NCBI GenBank assembly: GCA_022844345.1
Contig: JALHLU010000003.1
Coordinates: forward strand, 124,001-188,000
Length of the DNA stretch: 64,000 nucleotides
DNA from: Hyphomonadaceae bacterium
GTDB taxonomy: Bacteria > Pseudomonadota > Alphaproteobacteria > Caulobacterales > Hyphomonadaceae
Direction of reading: 5' to 3'
This document shows positions 25,539-33,240 of this stretch, piece by piece. The notes below the pieces were generated by a model that saw only the letters and a list, made by a program, of their open reading frames with translations, searched no databases and was not told the origin of the DNA. Positions within the stretch are counted from its first letter, which is position 1, and each line of letters opens with the position of its first letter. A program made the position numbers and the translations under genes.

Positions 25539-27281
25539 CTAGCTTTCGGACACTTCCGGAACGAGCGCGGGCGGCGGGCGCGCGCCTGTGACGCCATCGA
25601 CGCGCGGCAGGACGATGCGCACCATCCGGCCGCCGGTGGCCGAGCGGCCATCCTCGAAGACGCCGTTTACCTGCTTGGCGAAAGCGCTCATCAGCGTTGC
25701 GCCAATCCCCTGCCCCGGCCCGATCTTTCCCGGCTCGGCCCCCACGCCGTCATCCTCGATCGCAAGAACAGCGTCGCCTTGCGCGATGCGGTAGGTCAAC
25801 TTCACCCTGCCGCCCTTGGCCGGGCGCGTTTCAGGGAAGGCGTGCTTGACCGAGTTGGTGACGGCCTCGGCCGTAAACAGGGCGAGCGGCACGGCCACGT
25901 CGGCATCGATCGTGTCTGCGTCGATGTCGGCTTCGATCTTGATCCCCTGGTCTTCGGCGCCCAGCGCCTGGTCAAGCTGGCCCACGAGTTCGGAGAAGAA
26001 GCTTTGCGCTTCGACCGTGTGGATGTTGTTGTGTTCGTAAAGCGAGCGATGGATCAGCGACAGCGCGTTGATCCGCGCGCGGGCGTCATCCAGCACCGCC
26101 TGCGCGGCAGGGTCCTTGAGCTTGCGTCCCTGCAGACTGAGGAGGCTGTTGATGATCTGCAGGTTGTTCTTCACGCGGTGGTGGATTTCCTTCATCGCGG
26201 CATCGCGCGCGGCAAGGGCCGTTTCCATGTGTTGGGTGCGATCGCGGATGCGGACGGCCATCTCTTCCAGCGTATCCGCCAGCACGTTGATCTCGCCGGG
26301 CGCCTGACGCTTTGCGCGCAGAGGCTGCACCGAGAGCTTTCCGCTGGCATAGAGGCCGGCGATGCGCCCGAGATAATCGAGCCAGCGCAGCACCAGCCGG
26401 TCCATGGCCAGCCACGCCGTCACCAGTGCAAGTAGCCAGGCCAAAAGCGGCAGCCCGAAATTGCCGAAGGCGCTGACATTCTCCATTGCTGTAGCGGGAG
26501 GCCGCGGCGCCGACAGCATCGCATAGAGACCGTTCTGCGCCAGCGGCACGAGCGCGGCCTGGCGCACGCCATCGAGGGAGTCGAGCTCCATAAAGGCAGG
26601 CTTGCCGGGGTCGAGACGCGCGACAAACTTCGCGTCGAGCTGCGTCCAGTGTGAGCTGGCGAAAACTTTTCCAGAGGCGTCGACCAGAGCGAGGTCCGCG
26701 TCTTGATCAAGGCCGGTGCGGGCCAGTTGCTCGACCAGGGCCCCCACGGGGACGGCCACGAGGAACGCCCCAGCGAATTCACCTGCAGGACCATCCCGCT
26801 GCATGGCGGTTGCGACTGTCCATTCGCCGGTGGCGGGATTGCGGAACGCCGTCGATGGGATCAGCCGCGCGCCGGTGTCGCGCAACTCCTTGAACCACGC
26901 GCTCTCGGCGTAGTCTGCATCCTGCACGTTGGGCTGCGTAGTGCAGAGCACACGACCGTTGCGATCGACCACGCCAAGATTTGCGAAGACAGGCAGTGCA
27001 TCGATCAGATCGCGGATTGGCTCCATGCAGGGATCGCCCAGCGTCACGGAGTCGATCAGATTGAGAAGCGCCGGGGCGGTATCCAGCATATATTCGGCGC
27101 GGCTCGCAGCTTCCTGCGCGACGAGCGTCATTATCTCACGGCGATAGCGCGCTTCCCGCTCGACATCGCCAGACCAGCGTATCCCCCCGATCACCAGGAC
27201 CGGGGATAGCGCGGCAGCGAATATCAGAAGCAGTAGGACCCTTAGCGACAAGCGTCGCGGAAAGCGTTCCTCAGTCTTCAC
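25539..27281 (-). CDS. Sensor histidine kinase, HisKA_2/HWE type, of the general stress response locus
   Basis: 580 residues from the GTG at 27281 (VKTEERFPRR), which overlaps the end of ecfG by 11 bases; the longer track start would lie inside ecfG. One helix (~10-30), a periplasmic Cache-like sensor (~35-265), a second helix (~280-300), a HAMP-like linker, then H-box EIHHRVKNNLQIINSLLSLQ and ATPase blocks EAVTNSVKHAF, IEDDGVGAEPG and GQGIGATLMSAFAKQVNG. HisKA_2 kinases beside phyR/ecfG usually phosphorylate PhyR (family knowledge). Two Cys in the sensor domain (DPCMEP, VLCTTQ) might sense redox state (speculative). Confidence 0.9.
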   Translation of the reverse strand: MKTEERFPRRLSLRVLLLLIFAAALSPVLVIGGIRWSGDVEREARYRREIMTLVAQEAASRAEYMLDTAPALLNLIDSVTLGDPCMEPIRDLIDALPVFANLGVVDRNGRVLCTTQPNVQDADYAESAWFKELRDTGARLIPSTAFRNPATGEWTVATAMQRDGPAGEFAGAFLVAVPVGALVEQLARTGLDQDADLALVDASGKVFASSHWTQLDAKFVARLDPGKPAFMELDSLDGVRQAALVPLAQNGLYAMLSAPRPPATAMENVSAFGNFGLPLLAWLLALVTAWLAMDRLVLRWLDYLGRIAGLYASGKLSVQPLRAKRQAPGEINVLADTLEEMAVRIRDRTQHMETALAARDAAMKEIHHRVKNNLQIINSLLSLQGRKLKDPAAQAVLDDARARINALSLIHRSLYEHNNIHTVEAQSFFSELVGQLDQALGAEDQGIKIEADIDADTIDADVAVPLALFTAEAVTNSVKHAFPETRPAKGGRVKLTYRIAQGDAVLAIEDDGVGAEPGKIGPGQGIGATLMSAFAKQVNGVFEDGRSATGGRMVRIVLPRVDGVTGARPPPALVPEVSES

Positions 27282-27957
27282 CCCTAGATTGCACCCCTCC
27301 CGCGGCAAGCGCGTCGGCCTGACCGAGGATATCGCCGAAAGCCTGCTCGGCCCGGATATTGCTGCTTTCCGAGCGCCTTGTGGAGCCATCTTCGAGAATT
27401 GCTTCGAGCGCCTTTCTGGCGCGGCTGACCCGGCTCTTGATAGTGCCGACTGCGACCTGGCAGACGCGCGCGGCCTCTTCATACGCCATGCCGCCGGCGC
27501 CGACGAGGATCAACGCCTCACGCTGGTCATCGGGAAGTTTGGCGAGCGCCGTTCGCAACTCCAGCAACTCCATCGGGGCGGTCGGATTGTCGTTGGCGAT
27601 CAGCGTGTTCTCGGCCATCTCCGCATCAAGCGGAGCAGTGCGCCAGCTGCGCCGCTTCTCCGAGTAGAACTGGTTGCGCAGGATCATGAAGGTCCACGCC
27701 TTGATGCTGGTGCCCGGCTCGAAAGAGTCGCGGGCCTTCCAGGCCTTGGCGAGAGCTTCCTGCGCGAGATCATCCGCCTGCGTCTGGTCGTGACAGAGGC
27801 TGCGCGCGAAGGCCCTGAGGTGGGGGATCGCCGCAATCAGCTCTTCCTTGAAGGATTCAGGCGTGCCGCCGGGCACGGGCTTGGCCGCAGCGCCCTCCGG
27901 CGACCGCGGTGATGCACCAGCCGGTTTCTTTGAAATGTCCCTGGTTGAATCAGCCAT
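27271..27957 (-). CDS. ecfG: RNA polymerase sigma factor EcfG (general stress response)
   Basis: 228 residues from ATG 27957 (MADSTRDIS). A GTG at 27969, overlapping the nepR stop (GTGA), is an alternative start. Sigma region 2 reads DQTQADDLAQEALAKAWKA, with TSIKAWTFMILRNQFYSEKRRS. Region 4 reads LPDDQREALILVGAGGMAYEEAA and VAVGTIKSRVSRARKAL. Both match the EcfG (ECF15) group. It directs RNA polymerase to GGAAC-N16/17-CGTT promoters and is held inactive by NepR. The order nepR-ecfG-kinase with divergent phyR is the classic alphaproteobacterial arrangement. Confidence 0.96.
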   Translation of the reverse strand: MADSTRDISKKPAGASPRSPEGAAAKPVPGGTPESFKEELIAAIPHLRAFARSLCHDQTQADDLAQEALAKAWKARDSFEPGTSIKAWTFMILRNQFYSEKRRSWRTAPLDAEMAENTLIANDNPTAPMELLELRTALAKLPDDQREALILVGAGGMAYEEAARVCQVAVGTIKSRVSRARKALEAILEDGSTRRSESSNIRAEQAFGDILGQADALAAGGVQSRGED

Positions 27958-27965
27958 GCGTGACG

Positions 27966-28238
27966 TCACCGTTCCGGTTGCGAGGAACGCGCGCGAGGCG
28001 CGGAATCCACGGGGTCGACGCCTCCCGCAACGCTCGCCGGATCGGCTTGCTTGGCTTCAGCTTCTTCGAGGATGGCGAGGAATTCGTCGGGAACGGTTTC
28101 CTCAACGACATCCGTATAGATTTTCCGGAGCCGGCGCCCGATGGGATCCTGGCGCCTGCGGGCAATGCGCGGGTCCACGCGAGGCTTTTCGCCGTCGCCG
28201 TCCCCGTTTTCCCCGCCCCCGTTTCGTTCTCTTCCCAT
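27966..28238 (-). CDS. nepR: NepR anti-sigma factor
   Basis: 90 residues. A disordered, charged N-terminus (GRERNGGGENGDGDGEK) precedes the conserved two-helix NepR core, DPIGRRLRKIYTDVVEETVP, followed by DEFLAILEEAE. A C-terminal tail follows. NepR binds EcfG until phosphorylated PhyR, through its sigma-like domain, takes NepR away. The gene ends 8 bases before the chosen ecfG ATG, or overlaps the alternative GTG start, so the two are co-translated. It is transcribed from the minus half of the divergent EcfG promoter pair (inference). Confidence 0.95.
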   Translation of the reverse strand: MGRERNGGGENGDGDGEKPRVDPRIARRRQDPIGRRLRKIYTDVVEETVPDEFLAILEEAEAKQADPASVAGGVDPVDSAPRARSSQPER

Positions 28239-28333
28239 GTCCTGCTACAACTTCTCTTGGCCGTGCAGAGATCGCACATTGGGCTGAAAACGCCGGTCGA
28301 CCATGTAGGTTCCGCAATAAACTGAAAAAACCG

Positions 28334-28358
28334 GGAACCCGGGTTCCATGGCCGCGTT
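28334..28358 (+). promoter_or_regulatory. EcfG promoter of phyR (GGAAC-N16-CGTT)
   Basis: GGAAC at 28334-28338 and CGTT at 28355-28358. The predicted transcript would start near 28365, before the PhyR ATG at 28402. This rules out the track's start at 28348, which lies inside the promoter. Confidence 0.85.
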
Positions 28359-28360
28359 CC
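28336..28360 (-). promoter_or_regulatory. EcfG-like promoter of nepR-ecfG (GGAAC-N16-GGTT), interleaved with the phyR promoter
   Basis: On the minus strand GGAAC (28360-28356) is followed after 16 bases by GGTT (28339-28336). It differs from CGTT by one base. The two promoters share the same 27 bases in opposite directions, so the sigma factor would autoregulate both arms. Confidence 0.65.
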
Positions 28361-28401
28361 ACATGTCGACCACTGCGAAACTGCGACGTGCGGGAGAATT
28401 C

Positions 28402-29184
28402 ATGAGCCTTGTGCAGAAGCTTGGACCCCATCTGCCTTACCTGCGCCGGTACGCGCGGGCCTTGACCGGAAATCAGAAAAGCGGCGATTCCTATGTGAAG
28501 GCGGCCCTTCAGGCCCTCGCGGCAGGGACGCACGAGCTTGAAGACCTGCCGCCACGCGTGGCGCTCTACCGCCTGTTCCAGGCGATCTGGGGCGCGACCG
28601 GCGCCCAGCTGGAGACTGCGCCCGAAACGGGCGACACCGTTTCAGACCGTGTGCTGCGTATCCCCCCGCGCCACCGCCAGGCCTTCCTTCTGACGGCGCT
28701 TGAAGGCTTCACCGTCGAGGAGTGCGCCGAGATCCTCGACGAGACGTCCGAGGGTATACGCGACCTGATTTCGCGCGCCCAAGCCGACATTGAGGCCGAC
28801 CTCGCCACCGACGTACTCATCGTCGAGGATGAGCCGGTGATCGCCGCCGACATCGAGGCGCTGGTGCTCGACCTTGGACACCGCGTGACGGCCGTGACGA
28901 CCACGCGATCAGAAGCTGTCGCCGCGGTCAAATTGCATCGTCCCGGCCTTGTGCTCGCCGACATCCAGTTGGCGGACGGATCGTCCGGCATAGATGCAGT
29001 GAACGACATCCTGCGCGGCCACGATGTGCCGGTGATCTTCATTACTGCCTTCCCGGAACGCCTGTTGACCGGCGAGAAGCCCGAGCCGGCCTTCCTCATC
29101 ACCAAGCCCTTCCAGCCGGAGACGGTGAAGGCGGCGATCGGCCAGGCGTTGTTCTTCCACGTCGAGCGGCCCGTGCCGGCCTGA
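28402..29184 (+). CDS. phyR: PhyR response regulator (sigma-mimic plus receiver)
   Basis: 260 residues from MSLVQKLGPHLPYLRRYAR, with GGGAGAA before the ATG. Residues 1-~120 form a sigma-like domain (YVKAALQALAAG, LPPRVALYRLFQ, IPPRHRQAFLLTALEGFTVEE) that lacks promoter-binding function and mimics EcfG to bind NepR. Residues ~135-255 form a receiver: IVEDEPVIAADIE acidic pocket, phospho-acceptor Asp in LVLADIQLADGSSG, and FITAFPERLLTGEKP plus LITKPF, the FATGUY-type signature of PhyR receivers. Phosphorylation frees the sigma-like domain to titrate NepR (established for the family). Confidence 0.97.
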   Translation: MSLVQKLGPHLPYLRRYARALTGNQKSGDSYVKAALQALAAGTHELEDLPPRVALYRLFQAIWGATGAQLETAPETGDTVSDRVLRIPPRHRQAFLLTALEGFTVEECAEILDETSEGIRDLISRAQADIEADLATDVLIVEDEPVIAADIEALVLDLGHRVTAVTTTRSEAVAAVKLHRPGLVLADIQLADGSSGIDAVNDILRGHDVPVIFITAFPERLLTGEKPEPAFLITKPFQPETVKAAIGQALFFHVERPVPA

Positions 29185-29212
29185 TCTTCTCACCTGAAAT
29201 CGCCTGACAAGC

Positions 29213-29246
29213 GAAGCGGTGCGCCAGAAGCGCGCCGCTTCTTTTT
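29213..29246 (+). terminator. Intrinsic terminator of phyR
   Basis: GAAGCGGTGCGC pairs with GCGCGCCGCTTC around CAGAA (one G-T wobble) and is followed by TTTTT. Confidence 0.93.
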
Positions 29247-29273
29247 ATGCTTTACAGATTCTTAACATCCGCC

Positions 29274-29298
29274 GGAACCGGTCTGCGGCGTGCGCGTA
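29274..29298 (+). promoter_or_regulatory. Possible weak EcfG promoter (GGAAC-N16-CGTA)
   Basis: GGAAC at 29274-29278 and CGTA at 29295-29298, one base off CGTT. It is 25 bases before the ATG at 29323 and directly after the phyR terminator, so this gene needs its own promoter. Confidence 0.4.
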
Positions 29299-29322
29299 CT
29301 CCTGACAGCAAGGGGTGCGATC

Positions 29323-29652
29323 ATGAAGTCAGTCAAAAGGACATTTGCGTCTGCAGCGCTGGCCGCCTCGATTGCGCTGCTCCCCCCCGCCCTCGCCCAG
29401 ACGCACGCGGGACAAGGCAGCCTTGCGAGCGTTAAGCCGGTCGCTGCATCAGTTACGGCCTGCGCGACGGGCCTGATCGAAATTGCGCCCGTGTCCTTCG
29501 ATACGACCGGCCGGCCCGACGCCTGGGTCGTCGTTCATCGGGTCAAAGGCGAGGTCGTTTCGGCAGAACGTGTGACATCGCGCGAGATCGAGCAGCTGCA
29601 CCGTTCCCCCTGCGGCGCAGACAGCCGGCGCGGGGCGATGCTGGAAGGTTGA
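29323..29652 (+). CDS. Hypothetical secreted protein
   Basis: 109 residues from MKSVKRTFASAALAASIALL; AAGGGG precedes the ATG. A signal peptide ends near PPALAQ. The mature part contains VTACATGLIEIAPVSFDTTGRPDAWVVVHR-like strands, a conserved-looking core of unknown function, and two Cys that may form a disulfide (TACAT and SPCGAD). No domain recognised. Its place between phyR and the entericidin gene, with a possible EcfG promoter, suggests a periplasmic stress role, but this is weak. Confidence 0.65.
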   Translation: MKSVKRTFASAALAASIALLPPALAQTHAGQGSLASVKPVAASVTACATGLIEIAPVSFDTTGRPDAWVVVHRVKGEVVSAERVTSREIEQLHRSPCGADSRRGAMLEG

Positions 29653-29684
29653 TCCGGGGCGCAGGCGCAACGGTGCGCCGGATC
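29651..29684. terminator. Hairpin between convergent genes
   Basis: GATCCGG and CCGGATC enclose a further GCGCA/TGCGC pair, giving an interrupted stem at the end of the secreted protein gene and before the convergent OmpA-like gene. No T run. Confidence 0.4.
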
Positions 29685-29710
29685 GAACTCTCATGCTGGG
29701 TAGAGACGCC

Positions 29711-30193
29711 TTAGATGGAGCCTGGCGATGCGGGCCGCGGCGTGGCCGGCTGGCGCGTGACCGCTGCACCAGCACCGGACGCCGACTTGCGGAAGATCAC
29801 TTCCACCCTGCTCATACCCGGCGGGAATACATCGCGGCCCGGAAGAGCGGCTACGCGGATTGTTTCCGGCGAGACGCCACGCGCAATCAGATCTGCCGCG
29901 ATGTCTTCGATACGCGCGAGGGCGAGAGCAAGCGCGCCATCGCCATCGACTTCGGTGCTGATGCGCGTGAGAAGGTCGATCGCATCCGGCTGACAGGCCA
30001 CCGCATGATCGACAAGCCGGGTCACGAGCTCGCGCCCCGCTGCTGAGACAACAGATTCCCCGGACGCAAAGTAAACCGACATGGACGCGCTCGGGCAGGC
30101 TGGAATCTCACCTTGATCAACCTGCTGGGCCGCAACGCCAGGGGCGATTGCACAGGCCAGGGCGATCGCCCCGATTGCCCAGATCCGTTGCAT
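29711..30193 (-). CDS. OmpA-like periplasmic protein
   Basis: 160 residues. Signal peptide MQRIWAIGAIALACAIAPGVAA. The mature part is a shortened OmpA C-like fold: MSVYFASGESVVSAAGRELV at its start (compare VYFDFDSS.L...A), TEVDGDGALALALARIEDIAADLIARGV (variant of the SxRRA helix), and VEVIFRKSA as the last strand. The usual peptidoglycan-binding Asp and Arg pair is not clearly present (LALARIED replaces LSxxRA), so cell-wall binding is doubtful. Runs opposite to its neighbours. Confidence 0.7.
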   Translation of the reverse strand: MQRIWAIGAIALACAIAPGVAAQQVDQGEIPACPSASMSVYFASGESVVSAAGRELVTRLVDHAVACQPDAIDLLTRISTEVDGDGALALALARIEDIAADLIARGVSPETIRVAALPGRDVFPPGMSRVEVIFRKSASGAGAAVTRQPATPRPASPGSI

Positions 30194-30297
30194 GGTTACC
30201 AGTCTCTCCAGCTGATGTGCATGTCTTAATGCAGGAGCGGCGCCGACCGCATCGACGCGCCCGCATGGTTAGCGGACGCGGCAACGGGTCGCGCGTC

Positions 30298-30432
30298 CTA
30301 ATTCGCGTCTTCGGCAGCCTCGTCGATTGCCCGGCCTGCAGCGGTCACGTCCTCACCGACACCCTCGACGGTGTTACAGGCCGCAGCGGAGGCGGCGAGC
30401 AGGAAGGCGAGAGCAGCGAATGCGGTTTTCAT
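30298..30432 (-). CDS. Entericidin A/B-like small lipoprotein
   Basis: 44 residues from MKTAFAALAFLLAASAAACN; GGAGCC lies before the ATG, and the longer track frame runs through the promoter. The lipobox Cys is followed by NTVEGVGEDVTAAGRAIDEA, the entericidin signature (CNTxxGxGxDV...G). Entericidins are small envelope lipoproteins tied to stationary-phase and stress-induced lysis or protection in E. coli. A perfect EcfG promoter on the same strand starts 70 bases upstream. Confidence 0.92.
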   Translation of the reverse strand: MKTAFAALAFLLAASAAACNTVEGVGEDVTAAGRAIDEAAEDAN

Positions 30433-30477
30433 GTCTTGGCTCCATGTCCCGTCGGCAAGCACGCCGACCGCTTCCAC

Positions 30478-30502
30478 AACGCCGCCGCCGAAACGAGGTT
30501 CC
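30478..30502 (-). promoter_or_regulatory. EcfG-type promoter of the entericidin gene (GGAAC-N16-CGTT)
   Basis: On the minus strand GGAAC (30502-30498), 16 bases, CGTT (30481-30478), about 46 bases upstream of the ATG at 30432. Confidence 0.8.
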
Positions 30503-30516
30503 ATCCTGAGACAGGA

Positions 30517-30559
30517 GGAACCCGCCTTCCGCCGGAACGTCGACCGCGAAAACTCCGTC
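30517..30559 (+). promoter_or_regulatory. Two overlapping EcfG-like sites (GGAAC-N16-CGTC and GGAAC-N17-CGTC)
   Basis: GGAAC at 30517-30521 with CGTC at 30538-30541, and GGAAC at 30534-30538 with CGTC at 30556-30559. Each differs from CGTT in the last base. Both point to the start-less DUF1328 gene and diverge from the entericidin promoter. Confidence 0.5.
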
Positions 30560-30577
30560 AGCAAAAAGGAGTGACTG

Positions 30578-30751
30578 ACGCTCGGTTGGGCGCTTGGTTT
30601 CTTCGTTCTCGCCTTCGTCGCCGCAGCCTTCGGCTCCGGCGGGCTCGCCGGGGCATCCGCCTCGATCGCGCAGATCCTGTTCGTGATCTTCCTGGTGCTG
30701 ACCGTGCTGACCTTCGTTGTCCGCGCTGTGCAGGGACGATCCGTGCTCTAG
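30578..30751 (+). CDS. DUF1328 family membrane peptide with a non-canonical (ACG) start
   Basis: 57 residues if initiated at ACG 30578. The in-frame codons before it are TGA and CTG, and no ATG, GTG or TTG exists ahead of the first helix. The body LGWALGFFVLAFVAAAFGSG, followed by GLAGASASIAQILFVIFLV, aligns along its whole length with the paralogue at 25292, whose first residues are MLRW; here they are (T)LGW. AAGGAG at 30566-30571 lies 6 bases from the ACG, an ideal spacing, but only 3 from CTG. Options are genuine ACG initiation with low output, a recently silenced gene, or a sequencing error of ATG. Confidence 0.7.
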   Translation, partial: TLGWALGFFVLAFVAAAFGSGGLAGASASIAQILFVIFLVLTVLTFVVRAVQGRSVL

Positions 30752-30901
30752 GCGCGAGGGCGCCACGAGGCCACAACCAGACGAGAATTGCTCTGCTTTC
30801 GGCTGGCTCGCACGCGCGAGGCCAGTATCCGGCGCGGCCGGCAGGCTGGGCAGTTCCCAACCCCCCAGAAATGCGTATGGTGCGCGCCGCTGCGACAGGT
30901 A

Positions 30902-30977
30902 GGGCCTGTAGCTCAATGGTTAGAGCCGGCCGCTCATAACGGTCTGGTTGCAGGTTCGAGTCCTGCCGGGCCCACCA
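30902..30977 (+). tRNA. tRNA-Ile2 (anticodon CAT, read as k2CAU)
   Basis: 76 bases with encoded CCA. Acceptor GGGCCTG/CGGGCCC, D arm GCTC..GAGC, anticodon loop CTCATAA, T arm GCAGGTTCGAGTCCTGC. CAT could be Met or Ile2. C4-G69 and C5-G68, known TilS (lysidine synthase) determinants, and similarity to E. coli ileX favour Ile2. Methionine elongator remains an alternative. The 150 bases upstream hold no recognised gene. Confidence 0.9.
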
Positions 30978-31015
30978 CTTCTCGACCTGTGGCCAGGCCT
31001 GATAGACTGCGCCGC

Positions 31016-31600
31016 ATGGTCACCACCGCCGAGCCCCTGAAGCAAAGCCGCACCCTGCTCTACCTGCTCGGCATTGCGCTGAGCGTGCCGCCCTTGATCA
31101 GCCTGATTCACCGCCAGTGGGGCATCGCCATGGCGCCGGATATCGAGCAGGTGATCACGGGCTATCGCCTGCTGTCGCGGACGCTGTCGGACGTTATCCA
31201 TGCGCCGATAAAGCCGTTCATGGTTCCGCCGCCGCAGCTGATCGATATCCACATTCTCTCGTTCGCCGGGATGGGCATGATGACGCTGGCTTTCGAGGTC
31301 CCCGGCAGCAAGAAGGACTCCTGGCATGCGCTGGTTTGGAGCGTGGCCTCCTTTTTCCTCGCCTGGCTGCTGGTTGGGGTTTTCGTGATGGGCGCGATTC
31401 TCGCAAAACTGATCGCCAGCCCGCTGACCCCGTTCCGGACGGACCATTACATCGAGACGACGCCCGTGCTGGAGGGGCCGATGGGCCGCCTGCGCCGCGA
31501 GCGCGACATGCGCCTGGAGCGGGATCTTGCACGTGTAATGCTAATCTCGCTGCTGATCGTTGGGGGCTATTTCGGGCTGAATTCGCTGCTAACGCGCTAG
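31016..31600 (+). CDS. Hypothetical inner-membrane protein
   Basis: 194 residues from ATG 31016; the track ORF runs back through the tRNA. Four hydrophobic segments are visible: LLYLLGIALSVPPLISLI, ILSFAGMGMMTLAFEV, ALVWSVASFFLAWLLVGVFVMG, and LISLLIVGGYFGLNSLL at the C-terminus. A basic segment (GRLRRERDMRLERDLAR) precedes the last helix. No family recognised. The 172 bases to the next gene contain no motif I can name. Confidence 0.7.
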   Translation: MVTTAEPLKQSRTLLYLLGIALSVPPLISLIHRQWGIAMAPDIEQVITGYRLLSRTLSDVIHAPIKPFMVPPPQLIDIHILSFAGMGMMTLAFEVPGSKKDSWHALVWSVASFFLAWLLVGVFVMGAILAKLIASPLTPFRTDHYIETTPVLEGPMGRLRRERDMRLERDLARVMLISLLIVGGYFGLNSLLTR

Positions 31601-31772
31601 CAACCGTGACCGCCAAGCGACTTTTCAGCTCTGTCGCCAGCCTGCCACGCCGCGCCGCCAGTTGGGGCTGACCGCGCCACAGGCCCGCCCTATTTGGAAG
31701 GAGGACTGGCACTCAGGTCCGCGATACTCTCCCCTTGCCCGGACCACGCAGAGACCCGGAAAGGTCACATTG

Positions 31773-32537
31773 ATGAAACGCCTTGCCCCCGCCCTGATCG
31801 CCGCTACCGCGATGGCCGGATGCGCCGCAGCGCCGATGGCCATGGCCCAGACGCCCGCCCCCATGCACGGACCCAACATGCACATGCCGCCGATGAGCGC
31901 GATCCAGCCCGAGACCACCATCACGCTTACCGGCAAGGGCTCGGTCGCCCATGCGCCCGATATCGCCCTCATCAACGTTGGCGTGAGCGTCGAAGCCAAG
32001 ACCGCCGCCGAAGCGATGCAGCAGCAGGCGACCCAGATGGCTGGCGTGTTCGCGGCCGTGCGGGCCGCCGGTATAGCCGAGCGCGACATGCAGACCGGCA
32101 ATATTTCGCTCAATCCGGTCTACGAGTATCCCAACAACGCCCGCCCACGCCTCACCGGCTATCAGGCCAACAACCAGATCACGATCAAGGTCCGCAAGCT
32201 CGACACGCTGGGCAAGACGCTGGACGCTGTCGTGAAGGGCGGCGGCAACACCATAAACGGCGTGTCCTTCTCGATGGACGAGCCGGAGAAGTTCCAGAAC
32301 AGCGCGCGCATCGAGGCGATCAAGGATGCCGCCGCCAAGGCTGAACTCTATGCGGCGGCTGTCGGCTACAAGGTGAAGCGCATCGTGACGATCAGCGAGC
32401 AGGAGTTCTATCCGCAGCCCGTTCCCATGATGGCGATGCGCATGCAGGATGCGGGCGGCGCGCCGGAGACGCAGATCGCGGCCGGCGAGGTCTCGCTGGA
32501 GCAGACCGTAAGCGTGGTGTTCGAACTGACGAAGTAG
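31773..32537 (+). CDS. SIMPL (DUF541) domain periplasmic protein
   Basis: 254 residues from MKRLAPALIAATAMAG. A signal peptide (possible lipobox AMAGCAAA) is followed by a His/Met-rich stretch, HGPNMHMPPM, which could bind copper (inference). The SIMPL domain shows ITLTGKGSVAHAPDIALINV, QTGNISLNPVYEY, ITIKVRKLDTLGKTLDAVV, FSMDEPEKFQNSARIEAIKD and AVGYKVKRIVTI. Family members form periplasmic oligomers of unclear function, with one linked to oxidative stress in E. coli. A strong terminator follows. Confidence 0.92.
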   Translation: MKRLAPALIAATAMAGCAAAPMAMAQTPAPMHGPNMHMPPMSAIQPETTITLTGKGSVAHAPDIALINVGVSVEAKTAAEAMQQQATQMAGVFAAVRAAGIAERDMQTGNISLNPVYEYPNNARPRLTGYQANNQITIKVRKLDTLGKTLDAVVKGGGNTINGVSFSMDEPEKFQNSARIEAIKDAAAKAELYAAAVGYKVKRIVTISEQEFYPQPVPMMAMRMQDAGGAPETQIAAGEVSLEQTVSVVFELTK

Positions 32538-32559
32538 CTCGGGCTCTCTCCCGATGTGG

Positions 32560-32590
32560 AAACGCCGCCCGCGAAGAACGGGCGGCGTTT
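32560..32590. terminator. Bidirectional intrinsic terminator
   Basis: AAACGCCGCCCG pairs perfectly with CGGGCGGCGTTT around CGAAGAA. On either strand the stem ends in T residues. It lies between the SIMPL gene and convergent panD. Confidence 0.9.
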
Positions 32591-32612
32591 CTTCGAAGTC
32601 TCGTAGATTCTG

Positions 32613-32972
32613 TTACGCGATGCCGGTGACGACTTCATTGCGGTCGTTCAGGCGCACGACACTCGGCGCCCATTGCTTCGCCTCGGCCTCGTCCATCTGG
32701 GCAAAGGCGGCGATGATCACGCGGTCGGCCGTCTGGAAATAGCGGGCGGCGGCGCCGTTTATGCCGATGGTCTTTGAACCGCGCGGCGCCTCGATGGCGT
32801 AGGTGGAGATCCGCGCACCATTGGTGATGTTCCAGATGTCGACGCGCTCGTGCGGCAGGATTTTGGCCGCCTCCAGCAGGTCGATGTCGATCGAGCACGA
32901 ACCTTCATAGTGAAGGTCGCACTGCGTAACGGCCGCGCGGTGCAGCTTGCCCTTCATCATGGTGAGGAGCAT
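32613..32972 (-). CDS. panD: Aspartate 1-decarboxylase precursor
   Basis: 119 residues from [12 protein letters not shown], preceded by GGAGGGAAA. With this start the self-cleavage site YEGSCSID places Gly24-Ser25 exactly as in E. coli PanD, which supports the choice. [16 protein letters not shown] and [18 protein letters not shown] are standard. The cleaved enzyme carries a pyruvoyl group and makes beta-alanine for pantothenate and CoA in the cytoplasm. No other pantothenate gene is in the window. The 232 bases upstream to the next gene hold nothing recognised. Confidence 0.97.
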   Translation of the reverse strand: MLLTMMKGKLHRAAVTQCDLHYEGSCSIDIDLLEAAKILPHERVDIWNITNGARISTYAIEAPRGSKTIGINGAAARYFQTADRVIIAAFAQMDEAEAKQWAPSVVRLNDRNEVVTGIA

Positions 32973-33240
32973 CAAATTTCCCTCCTTGCGCCCGTCCCGG
33001 CCTGTCATCGGCCGGCGGGTTCATCGCGCGAAGCGTTAGCGGAACAGGATTTCCCTACCGTAAAGCGCCGCGCTGCCTTTTTGACCGGCTCGCTCCGGGA
33101 CAAGCGCTTTCGCCTTGGCCCACGCGCCAGCTTGTTTAGGATGAAGACGGCCCCGGCCTGCCAATTCCAATTCGTCTGGAGGCCCGGCATAGTCCTCGAA
33201 GCGCAACCGATACATACGGTCGCCGTAAGGAGCCTTTTAT

